From Tabrizicola sp. (GTDB lineage: Bacteria; Pseudomonadota; Alphaproteobacteria; Rhodobacterales; Rhodobacteraceae), in the NCBI RefSeq assembly GCF_016792905.1, contig NZ_JAEULP010000021.1, positions 1 to 61,917 on the forward strand: 61,917 nucleotides of DNA, written 5' to 3'. Under the pieces are notes generated by a model that was not told the origin of the DNA, made no database searches, and saw only the letters and a program-made list of their open reading frames with translations. Both the position numbers and the translations under genes were made by a program. Positions 46,883 to 55,849 of this stretch are shown here, piece by piece (position 1 is the stretch's first letter; every line of letters begins with the position of its first letter).

Positions 46883-47956
46883 CTATTCTGCCGGTTGCTC
46901 GCTGGGCCAGCGCGTCCCGGCGGCAGCTATTGCCGTGGCGTGCAGCCGTTCCGAACGGTCGCGCCCTACCAGCCTTGGTCGCCGCAAGAGGAACGCCTTG
47001 CCCCAGCTGCGCCAGGTCCCGACCATCGGCGCCTCTGGATCGCAGGGAAACCGGGATCGCCAGCCCGCGGGCAGCGCGAGACCCAGCGCCTCGGCCCGTT
47101 CCAGCATCCAGACAAGGGGGATATTGGCCAAGGGCCGCGCCGCCGCGAAATCACCGATCTGTCCGCCAATGTCGGCATGGGCGCCGCGGAACCAGACCTG
47201 CTCGACGTTGCCCTCCCAGCCCGGCGGGCAGTCCCACAGGACCGGCGCAAAGGCCTCGCGCGTCTCGTTCAGGGCCAGGGCGTGATAACCGTGACGGATC
47301 GAGCTGCCAAGCTGATGGCTGTGAAAGCCGTGGCGGTCCTTCGCGAGCATCCAGAAGAACGGCAGCCGCAGCCCCAGCGCCTTGACCGTATCCCAGACGC
47401 CCACCATCTCGATCGGCGCTTCCGAATGGCAGAACCGCCGGACGAAGGCTTGGCTCGACAGGCTGTCCGACGCCCGTTCATAATGCCGCCAGGCCAGCCG
47501 AACCGCCCGTTCCGTGGCATGCTCCCGCTTCAGAAGCCCGACCCGGTCGATCACGCCCGCAAGCGAGCGCACCGCATAGGCGCCCCGCGAATATCCGAAC
47601 AGGAAGATCCGGTCCCCTTCGCGATAGCCCGAGGCAAGCCAGCCATAGGCCCGCTGAATCTGCGGCGCGGTGCCACGCCCCTCCAGGATCGCCACGCCGC
47701 GCAGCCAACCTTCCCACTGCATCCCGGGTTCATAGTACAGCCGCCGGTTGGCGTGGCGGCCCATTTCCTGCAAGAGCCGGAAGAGAAGCCCCGCATTGCC
47801 CTCCTGCCCCGGCTCCACGCTCGACATTGTGCCATCCAGAATCACCACATGGTCGACGACCCCGCGAACCCGACCCGGAACCGGCGCGGGCGCAGGTTCC
47901 ACCTCGGCCTCGACCGTGCGGCGGAAGAAACTGCGGATGCGATCCAGAAGGCGCAT
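46883..47956 (-). CDS. DUF2235 alpha/beta-hydrolase
   Basis: A 357-residue protein. It has VVILDGTMSSVEPGQEGNAG near residue 38 and the nucleophile elbow FLFGYSRGAYAVRSLAGVID near 120, then VGVWDTVKALGLR and VWFRGAHADIGGQ. This is the DUF2235 fold, known mostly from type VI secretion phospholipase effectors (Tle1) and related hydrolases. No secretion genes or immunity gene are adjacent, so here it is probably a stand-alone lipase- or esterase-like protein. It sits between two polyamine genes on the same strand. Confidence 0.82.
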   Translation of the reverse strand: MRLLDRIRSFFRRTVEAEVEPAPAPVPGRVRGVVDHVVILDGTMSSVEPGQEGNAGLLFRLLQEMGRHANRRLYYEPGMQWEGWLRGVAILEGRGTAPQIQRAYGWLASGYREGDRIFLFGYSRGAYAVRSLAGVIDRVGLLKREHATERAVRLAWRHYERASDSLSSQAFVRRFCHSEAPIEMVGVWDTVKALGLRLPFFWMLAKDRHGFHSHQLGSSIRHGYHALALNETREAFAPVLWDCPPGWEGNVEQVWFRGAHADIGGQIGDFAAARPLANIPLVWMLERAEALGLALPAGWRSRFPCDPEAPMVGTWRSWGKAFLLRRPRLVGRDRSERLHATAIAAAGTRWPSEQPAE

Positions 47957-48002
47957 GGGCCTCCCCTTGCAGAGGTCGGCCCGCCCGCGTCCAGCGTGGC
48001 CA

Positions 48003-48045
48003 TGCTAAAAAGCTAAACGCCCGGCGGGATTTGTCCAGCCGGGCG
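48003..48045 (-). terminator. Terminator after the decarboxylase gene
   Basis: On the minus strand CGCCCGGC and GCCGGGCG form an 8-bp stem (48018-48025 with 48038-48045), followed by the T-rich TTTAGCTTTTTAG. It separates the decarboxylase from the DUF2235 gene, so these are probably distinct transcripts. Confidence 0.75.
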
Positions 48046-48073
48046 CCACGATTTCACGAAGGTTTTCAGACAG

Positions 48074-49219
48074 TCAGAGTTTCAGGCTCAGGACCGTTGC
48101 CATCTGCAACTCGCCAAAGCCGTTGAAGCGGGTATTGGTGACGGTCGAATAGGACCCCATCCCCTGCCAGATCACGAAATCGCCCTCGGCCAGATCGGAC
48201 GGCAGCGAAATCTCTCCCGGCAGCCGGTCGACCGAATCGCAGGTCGGGCCGAAGACGATGCGTGAAACCGGGTCGCCCTTGCGCTTCTCGCCTGCGGGCG
48301 TCAGCACCTCGATCCGGTCGATCACCCCGATCATCGGCAGTTCGGTCAGCGAGCCGTAGACGCCGTCGTTCAGGAAGACATGCGTCCCGTCGCGCAGCGC
48401 CTTGACCCGGGCGGCCAGCGCGAAGGCATCGCCGCACAGTGCCCGGCCCGGCTCGCAGACCAGCGCCGGGCGATCAGCGCCGAAGGCCTCGGTCGCGACG
48501 CGGTCGATCAGGGCGAAGGTTTCCTCGATCTGCGGCACGATCCCTGTCATCCGGTGGTTCGGGAAGCCCCCGCCCACGTTCAGCCGTGCGATCTTCACCC
48601 CCGCCGTCCTCGCGATCACCGCCGCCTCGCGGATATAGGCTTCCCAGGCATGGGGGTCAGTGCATTGCGTGCCGGGGTGGAAGGTGATCGAGGGGATATA
48701 GCCCGCCTCGGCCACGGTCTTCAGAAGCTCCGCCGCCAGCTCTTCGGTCGCGCCGAACTTGGCGCCGAAGTTGTAGGCGGCCCCCGCAACCGGCAGCTTG
48801 AAGCGCACCGAGATCTCGGTGCCTTCGACTGGTACCATCTCGATCAGCTTCGCCAGTTCCGACTTCGAATCGACGCTGTAGCTCTTCACCCCCCGCTCGA
48901 CGGCATAGGCGATCTCGTGCCGCGCGCGGACCGGGTTGTTGTAGTGGATCGCCGCATCGGGCGCCAAGCGGCGGATCAGGTCGATCTCGAAGGGCGAGGC
49001 GCAGTCGAAGCCGCGCACGCCCGCCGCCGCCAGGTTCTCCACCATGGCCTCGCCGGGGTTCGACTTGACGGCATAGGTGACAAGGCCCGGGAAGCCGTCG
49101 ATGAACCGGCGCGCCGCGGCCTGTGCAGCGGACGGCGCGAAGAACAGCACCGGGTTCTCCGGCGCCTGTTTCTTCAGAAAATCGGTCGGGTTGGTCCAGA
49201 TTGTCTTGGAGAGTCCCAT
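48074..49219 (-). CDS. Ornithine decarboxylase, group IV (alanine-racemase fold)
   Basis: A 381-residue PLP enzyme. The PLP lysine is in FPGLVTYAVKSNPGEAMV, the substrate and cofactor loops are SITFHPGTQCTD, RLNVGGGFPNH and LVCEPGRALCG, and the catalytic cysteine of the neighbouring subunit is in FGPTCDSVDRLPG. It decarboxylates ornithine to putrescine; lysine as a second substrate cannot be excluded. The start at 49219 (MGLSKTIWTNP) has AAAGGGAAA upstream; an ATG eight codons earlier also exists. A divergent Lrp-type regulator is adjacent. The enzyme gives a second route to putrescine besides AguB. Confidence 0.9.
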   Translation of the reverse strand: MGLSKTIWTNPTDFLKKQAPENPVLFFAPSAAQAAARRFIDGFPGLVTYAVKSNPGEAMVENLAAAGVRGFDCASPFEIDLIRRLAPDAAIHYNNPVRARHEIAYAVERGVKSYSVDSKSELAKLIEMVPVEGTEISVRFKLPVAGAAYNFGAKFGATEELAAELLKTVAEAGYIPSITFHPGTQCTDPHAWEAYIREAAVIARTAGVKIARLNVGGGFPNHRMTGIVPQIEETFALIDRVATEAFGADRPALVCEPGRALCGDAFALAARVKALRDGTHVFLNDGVYGSLTELPMIGVIDRIEVLTPAGEKRKGDPVSRIVFGPTCDSVDRLPGEISLPSDLAEGDFVIWQGMGSYSTVTNTRFNGFGELQMATVLSLKL

Positions 49220-49406
49220 CGGCGTATTTCCCTTTGCCAACAAGACGCTTCGCCCTTCCCTCGTGCAGCTTCGGGACCGGGCACCAGCGTGGTTTCAAGT
49301 GAACCAGGCCAGGTGCGTATGAGCCGCCCTTTTCCTGCAATCGAGGATGCCGCATATGGTGTACAAACTCACCGAACAAAACTATATAAATGCACGTTTT
49401 CATAGT

Positions 49407-49412
49407 TATAAT
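49407..49412 (+). promoter_or_regulatory. -10 box TATAAT of the Lrp gene
   Basis: A perfect TATAAT lies 24 bp before the Lrp ATG in an AT-rich part of the 216-bp divergent region. The opposite strand carries TTTATATAG, a likely -10 element for the decarboxylase gene. Confidence 0.55.
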
Positions 49413-49435
49413 GCCGAAAAGGGACGACATTCTGC

Positions 49436-49867
49436 ATGGATGAGCTGGATCGCAACATCATCGGGCTTCTCTCCGCCGACGCACGGGTTTCGGTGGCCAC
49501 CCTCTCGCGCCGGTTGAAGGTCGCGCGGTCGACGATCCAGGCCCGGCTGGAGCGGCTGGAGACCTCTGGCGTCATTGCCGGCTACACGCTGAAACTGGGC
49601 GAAGCCGCACGGGAAGGTCGGCTGCGGGCGTCCGTCCTGCTCACCATCGAACCCCGCTCGCAGGCGGCCGTGCTGGCGCGACTGCGCTCGATTGCCGAGA
49701 TCGAGCGGGTGTTTACGACCAGCGGTCGCTTCGACTTCCTGGTGCAGGTCGCCTGCCCCAATACCCAGGTGCTCGATTCGGTTCTGGACCAGATCGGCGC
49801 GATGACAGGGGTGCGGGCCTCGGAGAGCCTGATCCACCTGTCGACGAAGATCGACCGGGCGGTGTGA
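49436..49867 (+). CDS. Lrp/AsnC-family transcriptional regulator
   Basis: A 143-residue regulator with the winged helix MDELDRNIIGLLSADARVSV and LKVARSTIQARLERLETSG, then the RAM ligand domain (LRASVLLTIEPRSQAAVLAR, VFTTSGRFDFLVQVACPNT). It most likely controls the divergent ornithine decarboxylase gene in response to an amino acid. That is inference from orientation. Confidence 0.92.
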   Translation: MDELDRNIIGLLSADARVSVATLSRRLKVARSTIQARLERLETSGVIAGYTLKLGEAAREGRLRASVLLTIEPRSQAAVLARLRSIAEIERVFTTSGRFDFLVQVACPNTQVLDSVLDQIGAMTGVRASESLIHLSTKIDRAV

Positions 49868-50017
49868 TCCGAGCGGGGGCAGGTCCGGGCCATTATTGCC
49901 GGTTCCGAAACGATCTGTCCGCCAACCGCCCGGCAATGGCTTGACCCAAGTCAAACCCCGGCAGAGCGGGGCACTCTAGACTTTGCGGGCTTCTTACGTT
50001 CCTTGTCAGGTGCGCCC

Positions 50018-51103
50018 ATGGAATTCGGTCTGTTCTTTTTCGCCAATGACACCTCCGGCGCCGGTCAGGTTGGCAAATACGACCTGATCTTCGAGGCCGC
50101 CCGCTGGGCCGACCAGAACGGCATGGCCCGGCTCTGGGTGCCGGAACGGCATTTCCACAGCTTTGGCGGGCTGTCGCCGAACCCCTCCGTCCTCGCCGCC
50201 GCCCTTGCGGGAGTGACGAAGCGCATCCAGATCTGCGCCGGCAGCGTGGTCCTGCCGCTGCACGACCCGATCCGCGTGGCCGAGGAATGGTCAATCGTCG
50301 ACAACGTCTCCGGCGGCCGGGTGGGGCTTGGCATCGCCAGCGGCTGGGTGCCGAATGATTTCGTCATCTCGGGCCACCAGGACGATTTCCGGAACCGCAA
50401 GGAAGTGTTCCGCGAGCGGACCGAGATGCTGCGCCGGTTGTGGCGGGGCGAGCCGCACCGCGTGACGAACCCGCTGGGCGAGGACTTCGATGTCCGCGTG
50501 ATGCCGCGCCCGGTGCAGCCGGATTTGCCGATCTGGATCACTGCCGCCGCCAACCCTGAAACCTTCCGCGAAGCCGGGGCGATGGGCGCGAACGTGCTGA
50601 CCCATCTTCTCGGCCAGACGGTCGAGGATCTGGCCCAGAAGATCGTGACCTACCGCGCGGCCAGGGCGGCTGCGGGACATGACGGCCGGGGCACCGTCAC
50701 CCTGATGCTGCACACGCTTGTCGGCGATGATGACGAGGAGGTGCATGACCTCGCCCGCCAGCCGATGATGAATTACCTTGGCGCGTCCTTCGACCTTGCG
50801 TCCCGGCATTTGGCCTCGGTGCCCTTCCTGAAGGACCCCAGCCGCATCGACGTGACGCAGTTGACGCCGGAACTCGCCGAAGCCGCGCTGGAAGCCTCGT
50901 TCGAGAAGTATTTCTACATGGGCAGCCTCCTCGGCTCCTACGACAAGTGTCTGGCGACGGTGGACCAATTGGCCAGGCTGGACGTGGACGAGGTGGCCTG
51001 TCTGGTCGACTTCGGGGTCGATCCGGCGGTGGTGATGAAGGGGCTCGAAAACCTCAACGTGCTGCGGAAACTCGCCAATCCGGAGCCCCTGCGCGCTGCG
51101 TGA
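50018..51103 (+). CDS. Luciferase-like FMN-dependent monooxygenase, MupA/Atu3671 type
   Basis: A 361-residue bacterial-luciferase-fold enzyme. MEFGLFFFANDTSGAGQVGK, RLWVPERHFHSFGGLSPNPS and VVLPLHDPIRVAEEWSIVDN are typical, with SGGRVGLGIASGWVPNDFV following. These match the MupA/Atu3671 subgroup, usually found in polyketide or siderophore clusters, where it hydroxylates a carrier-bound chain. No such cluster is visible here. It is cytosolic and needs reduced FMN; a flavin reductase gene is encoded 5 kb away. The start is the ATG at 50018. Confidence 0.85.
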   Translation: MEFGLFFFANDTSGAGQVGKYDLIFEAARWADQNGMARLWVPERHFHSFGGLSPNPSVLAAALAGVTKRIQICAGSVVLPLHDPIRVAEEWSIVDNVSGGRVGLGIASGWVPNDFVISGHQDDFRNRKEVFRERTEMLRRLWRGEPHRVTNPLGEDFDVRVMPRPVQPDLPIWITAAANPETFREAGAMGANVLTHLLGQTVEDLAQKIVTYRAARAAAGHDGRGTVTLMLHTLVGDDDEEVHDLARQPMMNYLGASFDLASRHLASVPFLKDPSRIDVTQLTPELAEAALEASFEKYFYMGSLLGSYDKCLATVDQLARLDVDEVACLVDFGVDPAVVMKGLENLNVLRKLANPEPLRAA

Positions 51104-51240
51104 AGTCGCGCAGGGACCGTTGGCGCGGAAACTGCCCGGCTCTCGATCAGGGAACGGCCTGCACCGAACGGGAAGCGATTGCCAAGTCCGTCCTTCCCCG
51201 GCTAGGCTCGCCCCGTCACTCAGCACGAAGGAGGAAGCCG

Positions 51241-51309
51241 GTGCGCCGCCATCGCTTCCAGCACGCAACCGGCCCTGTCTCTGCCCCGCGCCTGACCTCG
51301 CGGGGCTGA
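51241..51309 (+). CDS. Upstream leader peptide of the ABC-F gene
   Basis: A 22-codon frame, GTG start, with an excellent AGGAGG ribosome site six bases before it. It lies 78 bp ahead of the ABC-F gene, in a 283-bp gap with no other gene. The peptide begins MRRHRFQHATGP and is basic. Short coding leaders before ABC-F ATPases often couple ribosome stalling to expression. Coding is inferred from the ribosome site and position. Confidence 0.45.
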   Translation: MRRHRFQHATGPVSAPRLTSRG

Positions 51310-51327
51310 CCTCGGGCCGCATCGCCG

Positions 51328-51381
51328 TCTCAACGTCAGCCTTTCCGGCACGGCTTCCTGTGCCTTCCTGATCCGTTGAGA
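51328..51381 (+). promoter_or_regulatory. Stem-loop structure in the ABC-F gene leader
   Basis: TCTCAACG (51328-51335) pairs with CGTTGAGA (51374-51381), enclosing an inner hairpin GGCAC/GTGCC (51347-51351 with 51360-51364). The structure ends five bases before the ATG and would cover the translation start. Together with the leader peptide it suggests attenuation. Confidence 0.5.
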
Positions 51382-51386
51382 CCGCC

Positions 51387-52901
51387 ATGTCCCTGATTTC
51401 GCTCAAAGACCTCTCGCTGACCCGCACGCACGTCCTGTTCAAAGACCTCGGTCTTTCTATCGCCAAGGGGGATCGCCTTGGCCTTGTCGCCGCGAACGGC
51501 AAGGGCAAATCCTCCCTCTTGCGGATCATGGCGGGCATCGACGAAGCCACCACCGGCGCGCTGACCACCGCGCGCGGTCTGGTCGCCGCCCTCGCCCCGC
51601 AGGACCCGCCCGCCCACCTCCTGCCCCTCACCTTCCACGATGCCGTGCGCAATGCCCTCGCGCCCGAAGTCGCCGAAACCGAAGGCTGGCGCGTGGACAT
51701 CCTGCTGGATGACCTTGCCGTCGATCAGGCCACAAGACAGCGCCTTGTCCGCGACCTCTCCGGCGGCTGGCAGCGGACCATGCTGCTCGCCCGGGCCGCC
51801 GTGATCGAACCCGACCTCCTTCTCCTCGACGAACCGACCAACCATCTCGACCTTGGCCGCATCGGCGTGCTGCAACGGTTCCTGGCCGCCCTTCCGCGCG
51901 ACTGTGCCGTCGTCGCGGCCAGCCACGACCGGGCTTTCCTGGACGACACCAGCACCCGGACGCTCTTCCTGCGCACCGATACCAGCGAGGATTTCCCCCT
52001 GCCCTATTCCCGCGCCCTTGCAGCCCTGCAGGAGCGCGACACGGCACGCGGGCGGCAGTTCGAAAACGACATGCGCAAGGTCCGCGCCCTGCGCCAACAG
52101 GCGGCAAAGCTGAAGAACATCGGCATCAACTCCGGGTCCGACCTTCTGGTGGTCAAGACCAAACAGCTGTCCGACCGCGCCGACAGGCTGGAAGACAGCG
52201 CTAAGCCCCTGGTCGCGGAACGGTCGGCCGGATCCATCCGCCTGACCAACAGCGGCACCCATGCCAAGGCGCTGGTGACGATCAAGGACATGACCATCAC
52301 CACGCCGGACCAGCGCGCCCTGTTCCGGTCCGGGCAGTTCTGGATCGAAAACGGCGACCGCGTGGCCCTTCTCGGCGCGAATGGCACCGGAAAGACCCGT
52401 CTCGTCGCGCGGATCAGGGCTGCCATTCAGGGCGAAGGCGCCGATATCCGCCCGGCTGCAAGCCTCAAGCTCGGCTATTCCGATCAGGCGCTGGCGCAGC
52501 TTGACGGCTTTGCCTCGCCCTGGGAGGCGGTCAAGGCAAGCGCCGATATCGCCGACCAGCTGGCACGGTCGCAGCTCTCGGGCGCAGGCATCGCCATCGA
52601 CGCCCAGACCGCGACGATTGCACGGCTGTCAGGCGGCCAGAAGGCCCGGCTGGCCATGCTGATCCTGCGGCTGGCGCAGCCGAACTTCTACCTGCTGGAC
52701 GAGCCGACCAATCACCTCGACATCGAGGGCCAGGACATGCTGGAAAGCGAGCTGGTCGAACATGGCGCCGCCTGCCTTCTGGTCAGCCATGACCGGGCCT
52801 TCGTCCGCGCCGTGGCGACACGTTTCTGGGTCATCGAGGGGGGTCGGCTGACCGAAGTGGATGACCCCGACCCGGTCTTTGACCGGCTGATGCGGGGATG
52901 A
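51387..52901 (+). CDS. ABC-F family ATP-binding protein
   Basis: A 504-residue protein with two ATP-binding cassettes and no membrane segment. The first has Walker A GLVAANGKGKSSLL, signature LSGGWQRTMLLAR and Walker B LLLLDEPTNHLDL. The second has LLGANGTGKTRL, RLSGGQKARLAML and YLLDEPTNHLDIEGQ. The linker (about 235-285) is charged and helical. ABC-F proteins act on the ribosome as translation factors or give antibiotic protection; which applies cannot be told. It is preceded by a leader peptide and structured leader. Confidence 0.93.
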   Translation: MSLISLKDLSLTRTHVLFKDLGLSIAKGDRLGLVAANGKGKSSLLRIMAGIDEATTGALTTARGLVAALAPQDPPAHLLPLTFHDAVRNALAPEVAETEGWRVDILLDDLAVDQATRQRLVRDLSGGWQRTMLLARAAVIEPDLLLLDEPTNHLDLGRIGVLQRFLAALPRDCAVVAASHDRAFLDDTSTRTLFLRTDTSEDFPLPYSRALAALQERDTARGRQFENDMRKVRALRQQAAKLKNIGINSGSDLLVVKTKQLSDRADRLEDSAKPLVAERSAGSIRLTNSGTHAKALVTIKDMTITTPDQRALFRSGQFWIENGDRVALLGANGTGKTRLVARIRAAIQGEGADIRPAASLKLGYSDQALAQLDGFASPWEAVKASADIADQLARSQLSGAGIAIDAQTATIARLSGGQKARLAMLILRLAQPNFYLLDEPTNHLDIEGQDMLESELVEHGAACLLVSHDRAFVRAVATRFWVIEGGRLTEVDDPDPVFDRLMRG

Positions 52902-53023
52902 CCTCAGGGGGCGGGCCGGATGCCCGCTCCCCCGGCGTTCGGCCCCTTGTCTGCGGTAGCGGAAGTGTAAAGAACCGGTAAATGTCCGCGGCCAACCCAT
53001 TGTTTTTAAAAGGGCAGAAATTC

Positions 53024-53038
53024 TGTCCACCGTGGACA
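53024..53038. repeat. 15-bp palindrome TGTCCACCGTGGACA (copy 2)
   Basis: Identical to 35982-35996. This copy lies in the short convergent gap between the ABC-F and malonyl-CoA synthetase genes, 6 bp from the latter's stop, where an operator would be unexpected. Confidence 0.6.
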
Positions 53039-53044
53039 CCTCTC

Positions 53045-54505
53045 TCACCCGCCTGCGAACAGCCCCGCATGGAGCCGTCGAAGTTCCGCCTTCTGGACCT
53101 TCCCCATCGCATTCCTCGGCAGTTCCTCCAGCACGATCACCCGCTTTGGAATCTTGAAACCCGCCAGCCGGTCCCGCAGCGCCGCCCGCACCACCTCGGG
53201 GTCGACCCCGCCCACCACGCAGGCCACCACCGCCTCGCCGAAGTCCGGGTGCGGCACCCCGATGACAGCCGAGGCCGCAACCCCCGGCAGCTCGTCCAGC
53301 GCCGCCTCGACCTCGGCCGGGTAGACATTCAGGCCCCCGGTGATCACCAGGTCCTTCTCCCGCCCCAGGATCGACAGGTAGCCCCCGGCATCGAAGGCCC
53401 CCATGTCGCCGGTCACGAACCAGCCGTCCCGGAACTCCTCCGCCGTCTTCTCCGGCAGCCGCCAGTAGCCCTTGAAGACGTTCGGCCCCCGCACCTCGAT
53501 CGCCCCCGCCTCGCCCTGCGGCAGCGCCCCCTCCGGCCCAGTGATCCGCACCTCCACCCCCGGCAGCGGCATCCCCACGGTCCCCGCCTTCCGCTCCCCC
53601 TCATAGGGGTTCGAGGTGATCATGTTCGTCTCGGTCATCCCGTAGCGTTCCAGGATCGCATGGCCGGTGCGGTCCCGCCACTCGGCATGGGTCGCCGGGG
53701 AGAGCGGCGCCGAGCCGGAAATGAAGAGCCTCACCCCGGCGCAGACCTCGCGGGTCAGGCCGGGGTCGGCGAGGAGACGGGTGTAGAAGGTCGGCACCCC
53801 CATCATCACCGTCGCCTTCGGCAGCGCGGCCAGCACGGCGGCGGGCTGGAAGGCTGGGTGGAAGATCATGCTGGCGCCGGAGTAAAGGACGCAGTTGGTG
53901 GCGACGAACAGCCCGTGGGTATGGAAGACCGGCAGGGCGTGGAGAAGGACGTCGCCCCCGGTGAACCGCCACAGCGCCACCAGCGCCTCGGCGTTCGAGG
54001 CGAGGTTTTCGCGGGTCAGCATCACCCCCTTCGACCGGCCCGTGGTGCCGGAGGTGTAAAGGATCGCCGCCAGATCGTCGGGGCCGTGGTCGGGGTCGTC
54101 GAACGCTGCCCCCTGCCCCGCAGCCGTCGCCAGCAGCTCGGGCAGCGCCATCACCCGCGCGCCAAGGGCGGCGAGGCCGGCCACCCTTGCGGGATCGGTG
54201 ACGGCGAGCGCAGGTTCAGCGTCGGTCAGGAAATGCGCGGTCTCGGCGACCGTGTAGCCGGGATTGACCGGCAGGAAGATGACGCCGGTCCGCAGGCAGG
54301 CAAGGTATAGCGACAGCACCGCCTCGCATTTCTCGGCCTGAAGCAGCAGCCGGTCGCCCTTGCGCAGCTCCAGCGCCAGCAGCGCGTTCGCCAGCCGCCC
54401 CGTCTGATCCAGCAGCGCGGCATAGCTGACGGGACCATCCTGCAACCAGACCCGACGCGGATTCTCCGCCGCCTGCTTCAGCTTCGCGATGATGTCGGTG
54501 CTCAT
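53045..54505 (-). CDS. matB: Malonyl-CoA synthetase (acyl-CoA synthetase family)
   Basis: A 486-residue ANL-superfamily enzyme. The P-loop is ILYTSGTTGRSKGVMLTREN. VMMGVPTFYTRLLADPGLTR, as in MatB proteins, is followed by ERYGMTETNMITSNPYEGER, GWFVTGDMG and the catalytic lysine in ELPRNAMGKVQKAEL. It activates malonate (or methylmalonate) with ATP and CoA. The start MSTDIIAKLKQAA is chosen over an ATG eight codons earlier. No malonate decarboxylase or transporter is adjacent. Confidence 0.88.
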   Translation of the reverse strand: MSTDIIAKLKQAAENPRRVWLQDGPVSYAALLDQTGRLANALLALELRKGDRLLLQAEKCEAVLSLYLACLRTGVIFLPVNPGYTVAETAHFLTDAEPALAVTDPARVAGLAALGARVMALPELLATAAGQGAAFDDPDHGPDDLAAILYTSGTTGRSKGVMLTRENLASNAEALVALWRFTGGDVLLHALPVFHTHGLFVATNCVLYSGASMIFHPAFQPAAVLAALPKATVMMGVPTFYTRLLADPGLTREVCAGVRLFISGSAPLSPATHAEWRDRTGHAILERYGMTETNMITSNPYEGERKAGTVGMPLPGVEVRITGPEGALPQGEAGAIEVRGPNVFKGYWRLPEKTAEEFRDGWFVTGDMGAFDAGGYLSILGREKDLVITGGLNVYPAEVEAALDELPGVAASAVIGVPHPDFGEAVVACVVGGVDPEVVRAALRDRLAGFKIPKRVIVLEELPRNAMGKVQKAELRRLHAGLFAGG

Positions 54506-54570
54506 GGCCCTCTCCCCTGCTTGCGGCATTTAGGCAAGCTGGCGGCGGAACCGCAACCGGCTGTCGCCGA

Positions 54571-55323
54571 TCAGGCGCGGATGATCTTCGGCGGGGTCAC
54601 GGCGATGCGGAATTCGGCCTCGACCGCGTCCGCCCCATGGACCTGCGCCAGCTTGATCAGCGCGAACCGGACCCGTGCCACTTCGCGGTAGTAGGACAGG
54701 AACGCCGCGTTCAGCGCCGCGCCCGAGACGGCGCCGATCACCGGCACCGCCTGCGCAGCCAACTTCTGGCCCAGAACGACGGCCAGCCTCGGCGCGATGG
54801 TCTTGATCAGGTTCTGCACCGTCGACCCGGTCAGCGCCAGGCGCGAGGCCAGGAATGAAGTGTTCACGCCATCGTCCTGCGCCAGCGGGCTGCCGGCGGC
54901 AAAGACCTGCAGGCATTCGGCGCGCACCCAGTCCTCGTCGGGATCAAGCCCTGCCTCCCGGGCCTCGCTGCGGATCATGTTCAGGATGAGCGTCACCGTG
55001 ACCGGCAGTTCGGCCACCGCCGTCGCCAGCCCCCCGGCCCCGCCTGCCGCGCCTGCGGCCACGGCGGCTAGCATCGGCGCGCGGTCGCCAAGATCAGGGG
55101 CGCGACCCGCCAGCCCGTAGGAGGTTTCCAGCGCCTGCGCCGTCAGCCGCTCAAGCTGGGATCGGACGCCTTCGGGCAACAGCGAGAGCTGGCTTTCCAG
55201 CGTCAGGCCCAGCCGGTTCACCAGCCGGATCACCGGGCCATTCGCCCGTTTGTAGCGGCGGGCGAGCGGGGCGATCTCAGCGGCAAGGTCGGTGGCGGAC
55301 GGCACGGGCAGGTTCTGATCCAT
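54571..55323 (-). CDS. EcsC-family protein
   Basis: A 250-residue protein with the EcsC domain: GPVIRLVNRLGLTLESQLSL, a glycine/alanine-rich hydrophobic stretch AAVAAGAAGGAGGLATAVAE, ELPVTVTLILNMIRSEAREA, and the C-terminal VPVIGAVSGAALNAAFLSYY. The family takes its name from a gene in an ABC exporter operon of Bacillus; the biochemical role is unknown. It is probably membrane-associated. Confidence 0.85.
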   Translation of the reverse strand: MDQNLPVPSATDLAAEIAPLARRYKRANGPVIRLVNRLGLTLESQLSLLPEGVRSQLERLTAQALETSYGLAGRAPDLGDRAPMLAAVAAGAAGGAGGLATAVAELPVTVTLILNMIRSEAREAGLDPDEDWVRAECLQVFAAGSPLAQDDGVNTSFLASRLALTGSTVQNLIKTIAPRLAVVLGQKLAAQAVPVIGAVSGAALNAAFLSYYREVARVRFALIKLAQVHGADAVEAEFRIAVTPPKIIRA

Positions 55324-55363
55324 GAGGAATGATATGGCCCCGCCAGGCCCGCACGCAATCCCG

Positions 55364-55849
55364 TCAGGTCGCTTTCGTGACCACCCCGGTCACGCCGTCC
55401 CAAGCCCCCGCCTTCAGGTCCAGCCCCAACACGCGGTCGGGGTTGGTGGGGGGCGGCATCTCCACCCCGGTCAGCTTCCTGAACCCGAAGCGGGCATAGT
55501 AGGGGGCGTCGCCGACCAGCATCACCCGTTCCCAGCCCAGCCGCCGCGCCTCGCCCAGACTTTCGTTGATCAGAAGGCCGCCCAAGCCCTCGCCTTGGTG
55601 GGTGGGGTGGACGGCGACGGGTCCTAGAAGCAGCACGTCATGTTCGCCGATCAGCGCGGGCCAGTAGCGGATGACGGCGGCAAGCGCGCCGCCATCGTCG
55701 CGCAGCGTCAGGCAGAGGGGCGCAACAGTCGGCACGCCATCGCGCAGGCGATAGGAGGACAGCGCCGTGCGGCCGGGGGCGAAACAGAGGTCGTAAAGCG
55801 CCTCGACCTCCCACCAGTCGTCTTCAGTCTCTTCCTCAAGCCGGTACAC
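55364..55849 (-). CDS. GNAT-family N-acetyltransferase
   Basis: A protein of 161 residues with the GNAT fold: the acetyl-CoA loop LLLGPVAVHPTHQGEGLGGL near the middle and VMLVGDAPYYARFGFRKLTG after it. The start is uncertain. The GTG at 55849 gives the family-like opening before RLEEETEDDWWEVEALYDLC; an ATG at 55921 would add 24 residues without domain match. The substrate is unknown. Confidence 0.85.
   Translation of the reverse strand: MYRLEEETEDDWWEVEALYDLCFAPGRTALSSYRLRDGVPTVAPLCLTLRDDGGALAAVIRYWPALIGEHDVLLLGPVAVHPTHQGEGLGGLLINESLGEARRLGWERVMLVGDAPYYARFGFRKLTGVEMPPPTNPDRVLGLDLKAGAWDGVTGVVTKAT

Noticed and set aside
46883-47956. A type VI secretion effector locus
   Set aside because: The DUF2235 fold is shared with Tle1 effectors, but no VgrG, PAAR, adaptor or immunity gene is near.
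51104-51240. A gene ahead of the ABC-F leader peptide
   Set aside because: No frame with a ribosome site and sensible composition was found in this part of the gap.
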